Positions 45,514 to 59,000 of a DNA stretch of 64,000 bases are shown piece by piece. Both the position numbers and the translations under genes were made by a program. Under the pieces are notes generated by a model, which was not told the origin of the DNA, ran no database searches, and saw nothing but the letters and a program-made list of their open reading frames with translations. Source of the stretch: Brachionus manjavacas (Eukaryota; Rotifera; Eurotatoria; Ploima; Brachionidae). Position 1 is the first letter of the stretch; each line of letters opens with the position of its first letter. The stretch spans positions 124,001 through 188,000 of the forward strand of contig JAHQIY010000044.1 in assembly GCA_019054805.1 (NCBI GenBank), in the 5' to 3' direction.

Positions 45514-46470
45514 TTATTCATCAGGTTCAGTTTTAATTGTTATAATATTGTTTGCATCATTTATTGTGTCATTACATTTGGAGGAAACAACACGTCTTTT
45601 TTTTGTCATATTTGGCTCACCACAAAATTGGTCACTCTCAAAACCAGCCCAATTATTTAACAAAAATTTAAAAGCCTCCAGCTTTTTGTTCGGACACTCA
45701 GAAACACTATAAAAACAACTACAATTTAATCTATCTTCAGTGAACAAAATTTTTTTATGATTATCATGAAATATTGAACACTTTTTACACAATGACAATT
45801 TTTCCAACCTTGACTTTATTGCGTGATTAATTTTTCCAAACAGAGAACAAACTTCACAATTTTCTATAAAAATAAATCTAGTAAATTTTTCATTGTATAT
45901 AATTTTTACTTTTCATTCTAAAACTTGCCGGGACAATCATTTGAGACTGACTGGGTTGAACAAATATTTGGTTAGTAGTCGACACCAGGTTCTCTCGCTC
46001 GATCCGAACTGAATTTTGTTGGTTAAAGCATTTTGTTTGGCAATTGATTAAAAAATCATTTATAAATTCAAATTTAGATGCTAAAAAAATTTTTCTCTCA
46101 TTCATAATCTGTGAGATTTGAGCCTGACTTTGCTTCATCTGAGACTCCAATTCGTTTAGCGAACTTGGATTTGTATTAGAGTAATTGATCTGCTCCTCTA
46201 AATGGTTTATATAAGCTTTGGCAATCGACTGCTGGACTTGATGCATCTCGGACAGCCTCTAAATAAGACAGTTCAGCAAGGATAAAGTGTGATTTTTAAG
46301 CTTACTGATGCAAATCTGGTTATATCTGAATTTATTGATAGAAGTTCATTTTTTAAAAGTCTGAGATTGCTTTGGATTGAGTCATGGTTTTCTGGAGATA
46401 ATTTACTTGTCAGCTGATTAATGGCGTTCCTATATAGCTTTAGAACACTAATTTGCATTATCTCTTCCAT
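45514..46470 (-). CDS. Unrecognised coiled-coil and Cys-rich protein, 287 residues
   Basis: Exons 46470-46306, 46258-45910 and 45863-45514 join in frame (phases 0 and 1) to 287 residues ending ...IKTEPDE. Residues 1-130 are helical and probably coiled-coil, with SLNELESQMKQSQAQISQIM. Then comes a linker with QPSQSQMIVPASFRMKK. A Cys/His-rich region follows across the second splice: CEVC, LCKKCSIFHDNHKK, NCSCFYSVSEC, so a zinc-binding fold is likely. Next is LLNNWAGFESDQFCG, then TKKRRVVS, a plausible nuclear localisation signal. I cannot match it to a family. The exon structure, splice signals and Cys spacing argue that it is a real gene. Introns are 47 bp. No paralogue is visible in the window. 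Confidence 0.7.
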
Positions 46471-47018
46471 CTTAAACAACCCAAAGCTGTTGATAGAGTG
46501 CTCAAATAATTATTTTACTCTTGAAAATTATAATAATTCAAATTGATAACATGATTAATATTTTTTTACTTAATATTAATAAAAATGTTGACGAGACTTT
46601 TGTCCTATTTAAAATAAATTATTTATTGGCGATTTTCAAGATTATTTAATATTGCTGGGCACCAATTTCAAAATGTTCAATGCAGTCAAAGATAAAAAAT
46701 AGAAGAAAATTTTTTTTTTAAGATTTTTTTCCACAAGAAGTCAAAAAGAGATTCATAAGATCTTGTTTTTATTTAAAATCAAACAAATTCACTTCTTTAG
46801 TAAAAAAGAAACAAAGACGAAAAAAAAGTAATTAAAGATAAAAATTAAGAAAAGACAAAAAAACCTTTTAAGTTTAATTAAAAATTTTCTTTTCTCTTAA
46901 AAGTTTGATTAAGCATCAAACTGATTTGTTCAGAAAAAATTATTATTTAACATGTCATTAGATAAACCTCCCATTTTATCAAATCTCATAATTCTTATTG
47001 TTTTTGAAAATAATTTTC
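46471..47018. other. Spacer with scrambled satellite fragments at the right array edge
   Basis: 550 bp, AT-rich. The final 70 bp hold scraps that match the satellite unit out of order: ACATGTCATTAG at 46950-46961, CCTCCCATTTTATC at about 46968-46981, and GAAAATAATTTTCT at 47006-47019. The rest is the presumed promoter of the unknown gene at 46470. Confidence 0.5.
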
Positions 47019-50000
47019 TGTCATTAGCTCTTGCTTGCAAGCCTCCTTGCCCCGGCCGCTAGGCATCTGCATCATAACCGCCCCTCCTCATTTTCTCATC
47101 CGGACTTGGGACCGGCCAAAGGTAGAGTTAGCAGCTTTGCATTTTTATTTTGAAAATAATTTTCTTTAGATTCAAAATATTGGTTAAAAACAAATTGATC
47201 TAAAGAAAAATTACCTTATTCTTTTGTTGCTGTAAGTCTAAAAGACTATTTTTTCAAATAAAAGTTTTTGTTTTCTTTTCTCTCAACCTTTTGACAAAAC
47301 TCATCATTTATGTGCTGATTAGTCTCCCTCCCATTTTTTCATCCGGACTTGGGACCGGCATCGGTATGGTTACGACTCAACAATCTGCCGCCAAAGTTAC
47401 TATGGGACGTTCATCATAAACAGCGCCACTCATCCGAGCACTTAATGGCTGCGAACTCGACAACTATTTAGACTAGCTTGGAACCACAAACCAAGCGTAT
47501 CTATAGATGGATACAAGCATATCCAAAAAAAGTTACTTAACTTTTTTCACTAAGTACTAAGGGTCTGCCAGACATGTCATTAGCTCTTGCTTGCAAGCCT
47601 CCTTGCCCCGGCCGCTAGGCATCTGCATCATAACCGCCCCTCCTCATTTTCTCATCCGGACTTGGGACCGGCCAAAGGTAGAGTTAGCAGCTTTGCATTT
47701 TTATTTTGAAAATAATTTTCTTTAGATTCAAAATATTGGTTAAAAACAAAATGATCTAAAGAAAAATTACCTTATTCTTTTGTTGCTGTAAGTCTAAAAG
47801 ACTATTTTTTCAAATAAAAGTTTTTGTTTTCTTTTCTCTCAACCTTTTGACAAAACTCATCATTTATGTGCTGATTAGTCTCCCTCCCATTTTTTCATCC
47901 GGACTTGGGACCGGCATCGGTATGGTTACGACTCAACAATCTGCCGCCAAAGTTACTATGGGACGTTCATCATAAACAGCGTTACTCATCCGAGCACTTA
48001 ATGGCTGCGAACTCGACAACTATTTAGACTAGCTTGGAACCACAAACCAAGCGTATCTATAGATGGATACAAGCATATCCAAAAAAAGATACTTAACTTT
48101 TTTCACTAAGTACTAAGGGTCTGCCAGACATGTCATTAGCTCTTGCTTGCAAGCCTCCTTGCCACGGCCGCTAGGCATCTGCATCATAACCGCCCCTCCT
48201 CATTTTCTCATCCGGACTTGGGACCGGCCAAAGGTAGAGTTAACAGCTTTGCATTTTTATTTTGAAAATAATTTTCTTTAGATTCAAAATATTGGTTAAA
48301 AACAAATTGATCTAAAGAAAAATTACCTTATTCTTTTGTTGCTGTAAGTCTAAAAGACTATTTTTTTCAAATAAAAGTTTTTGTTTTCTTTTCTCTCAAC
48401 CTTTTGACAAAACTCATCATTTATGTGCTGATTAGTCTCCCTCCCATTTTTTCATCCGGACTTGGGACCGGCATCGGTATGGTTACGACTCAACAATCTG
48501 CCGCCAAAGTTACTATGGGACGTTCATCATAAACAGCGCCACTCATCCGAGCACTTAATGGCTGCGAACTCGACAACTATTTAGACTAGCTTGGAACCAC
48601 AAACCAAGCGTATCTATAGATGGATACAAGCATATCCAAAAAGATACTTAACTTTTTTCACTAAGTACTAAGGGTCTGCCAGACATGTCATTAGCTCTTG
48701 CTTGCAAGCCTCCTTGCCCCGGCCGCTAGGCATCTGCATCATAACCGCCCCTCTTCATTTTCTCATCCGGACTTGGGACCGGCCAAAGGTAGAGTTAGCA
48801 GCTTTGCATTTTTATTTTGAAAATAATTTTCTTTAGATTCAAAATATTGGTTAAAAACAAATTGATCTAAAGAAAAATTACCTTATTCTTTTGTTGCTGT
48901 AAGTCTAAAAACTATTTTTTTCAAATAAAAGTTTTTGTTTTCTTTTCTCTCAATCTTTTGACAAAACTCATCATTTATGTGCTGATTAGTCTCCCTCCCA
49001 TTTTTTCATCCGGACTTGGGACCGGCATCGGTATGGTTACGACTCAACAATCTGCCGCCAAAGTTACTATGGGACGTTCATCATAAACAGCGTTACTCAT
49101 CCGAGCACTTAATGGCTGCGAACTCGACAACTATTTAGACTAGCTTGGAACCACAAACCAAGCGTATCTATAGATGGATACAAGCATATCCAAAAAAAGA
49201 TACTTAACTTTTTTCACTAAGTACTAAGGGTCTGCCAGACATGTCATTAGCTCTTGCTTGCAAGCCTCCTTGCCCCGGCCGCTAGGCATCTGCATCATAA
49301 CCGCCCCTCCTCATTTTCTCATCCGGACTTGGGACCGGCCAAAGGTAGAGTTAGCAGCTTTGCATTTTTATTTTGAAAATAATTTTCTTTAGATTCAAAA
49401 TATTGGTTAAAAACAAATTGATCTAAAGAAAAATTACCTTATTCTTTTGTTGCTGTAAGTCTAAAAGACTATTTTTTTCAAATAAAAGTTTTTGTTTTCT
49501 TTTCTCTCAACCTTTTGACAAAACTCATCATTTATGTGCTGATTAGTCTCCCTCCCATTTTTTCATCCGGACTTGGGACCGGCATCGGTATGGTTACGAC
49601 TCAACAATCTGCCGCCAAAGTTACTATGGGACGTTCATCATAAACAGCGTTACTCATCCGAGCACTTAATGGCTGCGAACTCGACAACTATTTAGACTAG
49701 CTTGGAACCACAAACCAAGCGTATCTATAGATGGATACAAGCATATCCAAAAAAGATACTTAACTTTTTCACTAAGTACTAAGGGTCTGCCAGACATGTC
49801 ATTAGCTCTTGCTTGCAAGCCTCCTTGCCCCGGCCGCTAGGCATCTGCATCATAACCGCCCCTCCTCATTTTCTCATCCGGACTTGGGACCGGCCAAAGG
49901 TAGAGTTAGCAGCTTTGCATTTTTATTTTGAAAATAATTTTCTTTAGATTCAAAATATTGGTTAAAAACAAATTGATCTAAAGAAAAATTACCTTATTCT

Positions 50001-53000
50001 TTTGTTGCTGTAAGTCTAAAAGACTATTTTTTTCAAATAAAAGTTTTTGTTTTCTTTTCTCTCAACCTTTTGACAAAACTCATCATTTATGTGCTGATTA
50101 GTCTCCCTCCCATTTTTCATCCGGACTTGGGACCGGCATCGGTATGGTTACGACTCAACAATCTGCCGCCAAAGTTACTATGGGACGTTCATCATAAACA
50201 GCGTGACTCATCAGAGCACTTAATGGCTGCGAACTCGACAACTTTTTAGACTAGCTTGGAACCACAAACCAAGCGTATCTATAGATGGATACAAGCATAT
50301 CCAAAAAAAGATACTTAACTTTTTTCACTAAGTACTAAGGGTCTGCCAGACATGTCATTAGCTCTTGCTTGCAAGCCTCCTTGCCCCGGCCGCTAGGCAT
50401 CTGCATCATAACCGCCCCTCCTCATTTTCTCATCCGGACTTGGGACCGGCCAAAGGTAGAGTTAGCAGCTTTGCATTTTTATTTTGAAAATAATTTTCTT
50501 TAGATTCAAAATATTGGTTAAAAACAAATTGATCTAAAGAAAAATTACCTTATTCTTTTGTTGCTGTAAGTCTAAAAACTATTTTTTTCAAATAAAAGTT
50601 TTTGTTTTCTTTTCTCTCAATCTTTTGACAAAACTCATCATTTATGTGCTGATTAGTCTCCCTCCCATTTTTTCATCCGGACTTGGGACCGGCATCGGTA
50701 TGGTTACGACTCAACAATCTGCCGCCAAAGTTACTATGGGACGTTCATCATAAACAGCGCCACTCATCCGAGCACTTAATGGCTGCGAACTCGACAACTA
50801 TTTAGACTAGCTTGGAACCACAAACCAAGCGTATCTATAGATGGATACAAGCATATCCAAAAAGATACTTAACTTTTTTCACTAAGTACTAAGGGTCTGC
50901 CAGACATGTCATTAGCTCTTGCTTGCAAGCCTCCTTGCCCCGGCCGCTAGGCATCTGCATCATAACCGCCCCTCCTCATTTTCTCATCCGGACTTGGGAC
51001 CGGCCAAAGGTAGAGTTAGCAGCTTTGCATTTTTATTTTGAAAATAATTTTCTTTAGATTCAAAATATTGGTTAAAAAACAAATTGATCTAAAGAAAAAT
51101 TACCTTATTCTTTTGTTGCTGTAAGTCTAAAAGACTATTTTTTTCAAATAAAAGTTTTTGTTTTCTTTTCTCTCAACCTTTTTACAAAACTCATCATTTA
51201 TGTGCTGATTAGTCTCCCTCCCATTTTTTCATCCGGACTTGGGACCGGCATCGGTATGGTAACGACTCAACAATCTGCCGCCAAAGTTACTATGGGACGT
51301 TCATCATAAACAGCGCCACTCATCCGAGCACTTAATGGCTGCGAACTCGATAACTATTTAGACTAGCTTGGAACCACAAACCAAGCATATCCAAAAAAAG
51401 ATACTTAACTTTTTTCACTAAGTACTAAGGGTCTGCCAGACATGTCATTAGCTCTTGCTTGCAAGCCTCCTTGCCCCGGCCGCTAGGCATCTGCATCATA
51501 ACCGCCCCTCTTCATTTTCTCATCCGGACTTGGGACCGGCCAAAGGTAGAGTTAGCAGCTTTGCATTTTTATTTTGAAAATAATTTTCTTTAGATTCAAA
51601 ATATTGGTTAAAAAACAAATTGATCTAAAGAAAAATTACCTTATTCTTTTGTTGCTGTAAGTCTAAAAGACTATTTTTTCAAATAAAAGTTTTTGTTTTC
51701 TTTTCTCTCAACCTTTTGACAAAACTCATCATTTATGTGCTGATTAGTCTCCCTCCCATTTTTTCATCCGGACTTGGGACCGGCATCGGTATGGTTACGA
51801 CTCAACAATCTGCCGCCAAAGTTACTATGGGACGTTCATCATAAACAGCGTGACTCATCAGAGCACTTAATGGCTGCGAACTCGACAACTTTTTAGACTA
51901 GCTTGGAACCACAAACCAAGCGTATCTATAGATGGATACAAGCATATCCAAAAAAAGATACTTAACTTTTTTCACTAAGTACTAAGGGTCTGCCAGACAT
52001 GTCATTAGCTCTTGCTTGCAAGCCTCCTTGCCCCGGCCGCTAGGCATCTGCATCATAACCGCCCCTCCTCATTTTCTCATCCGGACTTGGGACCGGCCAA
52101 AGGTAGAGTTAGCAGCTTTGCATTTTTATTTTGAAAATAATTTTCTTTAGATTCAAAATATTGGTTAAAAACAAATTGATCTAAAGAAAAATTACCTTAT
52201 TCTTTTGTTGCTGTAAGTCTAAAAACTATTTTTTTCAAATAAAAGTTTTTGTTTTCTTTTCTCTCAATCTTTTGACAAAACTCATCATTTATGTGCTGAT
52301 TAGTCTCCCTCCCATTTTTTCATCCGGACTTGGGACCGGCATCGGTATGGTTACGACTCAACAATCTGCCGCCAAAGTTACTATGGGACGTTCATCATAA
52401 ACAGCGCCACTCATCCGAGCACTTAATGGCTGCGAACTCGACAACTATTTAGACTAGCTTGGAACCACAAACCAAGCGTATCTATAGATGGATACAAGCA
52501 TATCCAAAAAAAGATACTTAACTTTTTTCACTAAGTACTAAGGGTCTGCCAGACATGTCATTAGCTCTTGCTTGCAAGCCTCCTTGCCCCGGCCGCTAGG
52601 CATCTGCATCATAACCGCCCCTCCTCATTTTCTCATCCGGACTTGGGACCGGCCAAAGGTAGAGTTAGCAGCTTTGCATTTTTATTTTGAAAATAATTTT
52701 CTTTAGATTCAAAATATTGGTTAAAAAACAAATTGATCTAAAGAAAAATTACCTTATTCTTTTGTTGCTGTAAGTCTAAAAGACTATTTTTTTCAAATAA
52801 AAGTTTTTGTTTTCTTTTCTCTCAACCTTTTTACAAAACTCATCATTTATGTGCTGATTAGTCTCCCTCCCATTTTTTCATCCGGACTTGGGACCGGCAT
52901 CGGTATGGTAACGACTCAACAATCTGCCGCCAAAGTTACTATGGGACGTTCATCATAAACAGCGCCACTCATCCGAGCACTTAATGGCTGCGAACTCGAT

Positions 53001-56000
53001 AACTATTTAGACTAGCTTGGAACCACAAACCAAGCATATCCAAAAAAGATACTTAACTTTTTTCACTAAGTACTAAGGGTCTGCCAGACATGTCATTAGC
53101 TCTTGCTTGCAAGCCTCCTTGCCCCGGCCGCTAGGCATCTGCATCATAACCGCCCCTCTTCATTTTCTCATCCGGACTTGGGACCGGCCAAAGGTAGAGT
53201 TAGCAGCTTTGCATTTTTATTTTGAAAATAATTTTCTTTAGATTCAAAATATTGGTTAAAAAACAAATTGATCTAAAGAAAAATTACCTTATTCTTTTGT
53301 TGCTGTAAGTCTAAAAGACTATTTTTTTCAAATAAAAGTTTTTGTTTTCTTTTCTCTCAACCTTTTGACAAAACTCATCATTTATGTGCTGATTAGTCTC
53401 CCTCCCATTTTTTCATCCGGACTTGGGACCGGCATCGGTATGGTTACGACTCAACAATCTGCCGCCAAAGTTACTATGGGACGTTCATCATAAACAGCGC
53501 CACTCATCCGAGCACTTAATGGCTGCGAACTCGACAACTATTTAGACTAGCTTGGAACCACAAACCAAGCGTATCTATAGATGGATACAAGCATATCCAA
53601 AAAAAGATACTTAACTTTTTCACTAAGTACTAAGGGTCTGCCAGACATGTCATTAGCTCTTGCTTGCAAGCCTCCTTGCCCCGGCCGCTAGGCATCTGCA
53701 TCATAACCGCCCCTCTTCATTTTCTCATCCGGACTTGGGACCGGCCAAAGGTAGAGTTAGCAGCTTTGCATTTTTATTTTGAAAATAATTTTCTTTAGAT
53801 TCAAAATATTGGTTAAAAAACAAATTGATCTAAAGAAAAATTACCTTATTCTTTTGTTGCTGTAAGTCTAAAAGACTATTTTTTTCAAATAAAAGTTTTT
53901 GTTTTCTTTTCTCTCAACCTTTTGACAAAACTCATCATTTATGTGCTGATTAGTCTCCCTCCCATTTTTTCATCCGGACTTGGGACCGGCATCGGTATGG
54001 TTACGACTCAACAATCTGCCGCCAAAGTTACTATGGGACGTTCATCATAAACAGCGCCACTCATCCGAGCACTTAATGGCTGCGAACTCGACAACTATTT
54101 AGACTAGCTTGGAACCACAAACCAAGCGTATCTATAGATGGATACAAGCATATCCAAAAAAGATACTTAACTTTTTCACTAAGTACTAAGGGTCTGCCAG
54201 ACATGTCATTAGCTCTTGCTTGCAAGCCTCCTTGCCCCGGCCGCTAGGCATCTGCATCATAACCGCCCCTCCTCATTTTCTCATCCGGACTTGGGACCGG
54301 CCAAAGGTAGAGTTAGCAGCTTTGCATTTTTATTTTGAAAATAATTTTCTTTAGATTCAAAATATTGGTTAAAAACAAATTGATCTAAAGAAAAATTACC
54401 TTATTCTTTTGTTGCTGTAAGTCTAAAAGACTATATTTTTCAAATAAAAGTTTTTGTTTTCTTTTCTCTCAACCTTTTGACAAAACTCATCATTTATGTG
54501 CTGATTAGTCTCCCTCCCATTTTTTCATCCGGTCTTGGGACCGGCATCGGTATGGTTACGACTCAACAATCTGCCGCCAAAGTTACTATGGGACGTTCAT
54601 CATAAACAGCGTTACTCATCCGAGCACTTAATGGCTGCGAACTCGACAACTATTTAGACTAGCTTGGAACCACAAACCAAGCGTATCTATAGATGGATAC
54701 AAGCATATCCAAAAAAGATACTTAACTTTTTTCACTAAGTACTAAGGGTCTGCCAGACATGTCATTAGCTCTTGCTTGCAAGCCTCCTTGCCCCGGCCGC
54801 TAGGCATCTGCATCATAACCGCCCCTCCTCATTTTCTCATCCGGACTTGGGACCGGCCAAAGGTAGAGTTAGCAGCTTTGCATTTTTATTTTGAAAATAA
54901 TTTTCTTTAGATTCAAAATATTGGTTAAAAACAAATTGATCTAAAGAAAAATTACCTTATTCTTTTGTTGCTGTAAGTCTAAAAGACTATTTTTTTCAAA
55001 TAAAAGTTTTTGTTTTCTTTTCTCTCAACCTTTTGACAAAACTCATCATTTATGTGCTGATTAGTCTCCCTCCCATTTTTTCATCCGGACTTGGGACCGG
55101 CATCGGTATGGTTACGACTCAACAATCTGCCGCCAAAGTTACTATGGGACGTTCATCATAAACAGCGCCACTCATCCGAGCACTTAATGGCTGCGAACTC
55201 GACAACTATTTAGACTAGCTTGGAACCACAAACCAAGCGTATCTATAGATGGATACAAGCATATCCAAAAAAGATACTTAACTTTTTCACTAAGTACTAA
55301 GGGTCTGCCAGACATGTCATTAGCTCTTGCTTGCAAGCCTCCTTGCCCCGGCCGCTAGGCATCTGCATCATAACCGCCCCTCCTCATTTTCTCATCCGGA
55401 CTTGGGACCGGCCAAAGGTAGAGTTAGCAGCTTTGCATTTTTATTTTGAAAATAATTTTCTTTAGATTCAAAATATTGGTTAAAAACAAATTGATCTAAA
55501 GAAAAATTACCTTATTCTTTTGTTGCTGTAAGTCTAAAAGACTATTTTTTTCAAATAAAAGTTTTTGTTTTCTTTTCTCTCAACCTTTTGACAAAACTCA
55601 TCATTTATGTGCTGATTAGTCTCCCTCCCATTTTTTCATCCGGTCTTGGGACCGGCATCGGTATGGTTACGACTCAACAATCTGCCGCCAAAGTTACTAT
55701 GGGACGTTCATCATAAACAGCGCCACTCATCCGAGCACTTAATGGCTGCGAACTCGACAACTTTTTAGACTAGCTTGGAACCACAAACCAAGCGTATCTA
55801 TAGATGGATACAAGCATATCCAAAAAAAGATACTTAACTTTTTTCACTAAGTACTAAGGGTCTGCCAGACATGTCATTAGCTCTTGCTTGCAAGCCTCCT
55901 TGCCCCGGCCGCTAGGCATCTGCATCATAACCGCCCCTCCTCATTTTCTCATCAGGACTTGGCACCGGCCAAAGGTAGAGTTAGCAGCTTTGCATTTTTA

Positions 56001-59000
56001 TTTTGAAAATAATTTTCTTTAGATTCAAAATATTGGTTAAAAACAAATTGATCTAAAGAAAAATTACCTTATTCTTTTGTTGCTGTAAGTCTAAAAGACT
56101 ATTTTTTTCAAATAAAAGTTTTTGTTTTCTTTTCTCTCAACCTTTTGACAAAACTCATCATTTATGTGCTGATTAGTCTCCCTCCCATTTTTTCATCCGG
56201 ACTTGGGACCGGCATCGGTATGGTTACGACTCAACAATCTGCCGCCAAAGTTACTATGGGACGTTCATCATAAACAGCGCCACTCATCCGAGCACTTAAT
56301 GGCTGTGAACTCGACAACTATTTAGACTAGCTTGGAACCACAAACCAAGCGTATCTATAGATGGATACAAGCATATCCAAAAAGATACTTAACTTTTTTC
56401 ACTAAGTACTAAGGGTCTGCCAGACATGTCATTAGCTCTTGCTTGCAAGCCTCCTTGCCCCGGCCGCTAGGCATCTGCATCATAACCGCCCCTCCTCATT
56501 TTCTCATCCGGACTTGGGACCGGCCAAAGGTAGAGTTAGCAGCTTTGCATTTTTATTTTGAAAATAATTTTCTTTAGATTCAAAATATTGGTTAAAAACA
56601 AATTGATCTAAAGAAAAATTACCTTATTCTTTTGTTGCTGTAAGTCTAAAAGACTATTTTTTTCAAATAAAAGTTTTTGTTTTCTTTTCTCTCAACCTTT
56701 TGACAAAACTCATCATTTATGTGCTGATTAGTCTCCCTCCCATTTTTTCATCCGGTCTTGGGACCGGCATCGGTATGGTTACGACTCAACAATCTGCCGC
56801 CAAAGTTACTATGGGACGTTCATCATAAACAGCGCCACTCATCAGAGCACTTAATGGCTGCGAACTCGACAACTTTTTAGACTAGCTTGGAACCACAAAC
56901 CAAGCGTATCTATAGATGGATACAAGCATATCCAAAAAAAGATACTTAACTTTTTTCACTAAGTACTAAGGGTCTGCCAGACATGTCATTAGCTCTTGCT
57001 TGCAAGCCTCCTTGCCCCGGCCGCTAGGCATCTGCATCATAACCGCCCCTCCTCATTTTCTCATCCGGACTTGGGACCGGCCAAAGGTAGAGTTAGCAGC
57101 TTTGCATTTTTATTTTGAAAATAATTTTCTTTAGATTCAAAATAATGGTTAAAAACGAATTGATCTAAACAAAAATTACCTTATTCTTTTGTTGCTGTAA
57201 GTCTTAAAGACTATTTTTTTCAAATAAAAGTTTTTGTTTTCTTTTCTCTCAACCTTTTGACAAAACTCATCATTTATGTGCTGATTAGTCTCCCTCCCAT
57301 TTTTCATCCGGACTTGGGACCGGCATCGGTATGGTTACGACTCAACAATCTGCCGCCAAAGTTACTATGGGACGTTCATCATAAACAGCGCCACTCATCC
57401 GAGCACTTAATGGCTGCGAACTCGACAACTATTTAGACTAGCTTGGAACCACAAACCAAGCGTATCTATAGATGGATACAAGCATATCCAAAAAAGATAC
57501 TTAACTTTTTTCACTAAGTACTAAGGGTCTGCCAGACATGTCATTAGCTCTTGCTTGCAAGCCTCCTTGCCCCGGCCGCTAGGCATCTGCATCATAACCG
57601 CCCCTCCTCATTTTCTCATCCGGACTTGGGACCGGCCAAAGGTAGAGTTAGCAGCTTTGCATTTTTATTTTGAAAATAATTTTCTTTAGATTCAAAATAT
57701 TGGTTAAAAACGAATTGATCTAAACAAAAATTACCTTATTCTTTTTGTTGCTGTAAGTCTAAAAGACTATTTTTTCAAATAAAAGTTTTTGTTTTCTTTT
57801 CTCTCAACCTTTTGACAAAACTCATCATTTATGTGCTGATTAGTCTCCCTCCCATTTTTTCATCCGGACTTGGGACCGGCATCGGTATGGTTACGACTCA
57901 ACAATCTGCCGCCAAAGTTACTATGGGACGTTCATCATAAACAGCGCCACTCATCCGAGCACTTAATGGCTGCGAACTCGACAACTATTTAGACTAGCTT
58001 GGAACCACAAACCAAGCGTATCTATAGATGGATACAAGCATATCCAAAAAAGATACTTAACTTTTTCACTAAGTACTAAGGGTCTGCCAGACATGTCATT
58101 AGCTCTTGCTTGCAAGCCTCCTTGCCCCGGCCGCTAGGCATCTGCATCATAACCGCCCCTCCTCATTTTCTCATCCGGACTTGGGACCGGCCAAAGGTAG
58201 AGTTAGCAGCTTTGCATTTTTATTTTGAAAATAATTTTCTTTAGATTCAAAATATTGGTTAAAAACAAATTGATCTAAAGAAAAATTACCTTATTCTTTT
58301 GTTGCTGTAAGTCTAAAAGACTATTTTTTCAAATAAAAGTTTTTGTTTTCTTTTCTCTCAACCTTTTGACAAAACTCATCATTTATGTGCTGATTAGTCT
58401 CCCTCCCATTTTTTCATCCGGACTTGGGACCGGCATCGGTATGGTTACGACTCAACAATCTGCCGCCAAGGTTACTATGGGACGTTCATCATAAACAGCG
58501 CCACTCATCCGAGCACTTAATGGCTGCGAACTCGACAACTATTTAGACTAGCTTGGAACCACAAACCAAGCGTATCTATAGATGGATACAAGCATATCCA
58601 AAAAAAGATACTTAACTTTTTTCACTAAGTACTAAGGGTCTGCCAGACATGTCATTAGCTCTTGCTTGCAAGCCTCCTTGCCCCGGCCGCTAGGTATCTG
58701 CATCATAACCGCCCCTCCTCATTTTCTCATCCGGACTTGGGACCGGCCAAAGGTAGAGTTAGCAGCTTTGCATTTTTATTTTGAAAATAATTTTCTTTAG
58801 ATTCAAAATATTGGTTAAAAACAAATTGATCTAAAGAAAAATTACCTTATTCTTTTGTTGCTGTAAGTCTAAAAGACTATTTTTTCAAATAAAAGTTTTT
58901 GTTTTCTTTTCTCTCAACCTTTTGACAAAACTCATCATTTATGTGCTGATTAGTCTCCCTCCCATTTTTTCATCCGGACTTGGGACCGGCATCGGTATGG

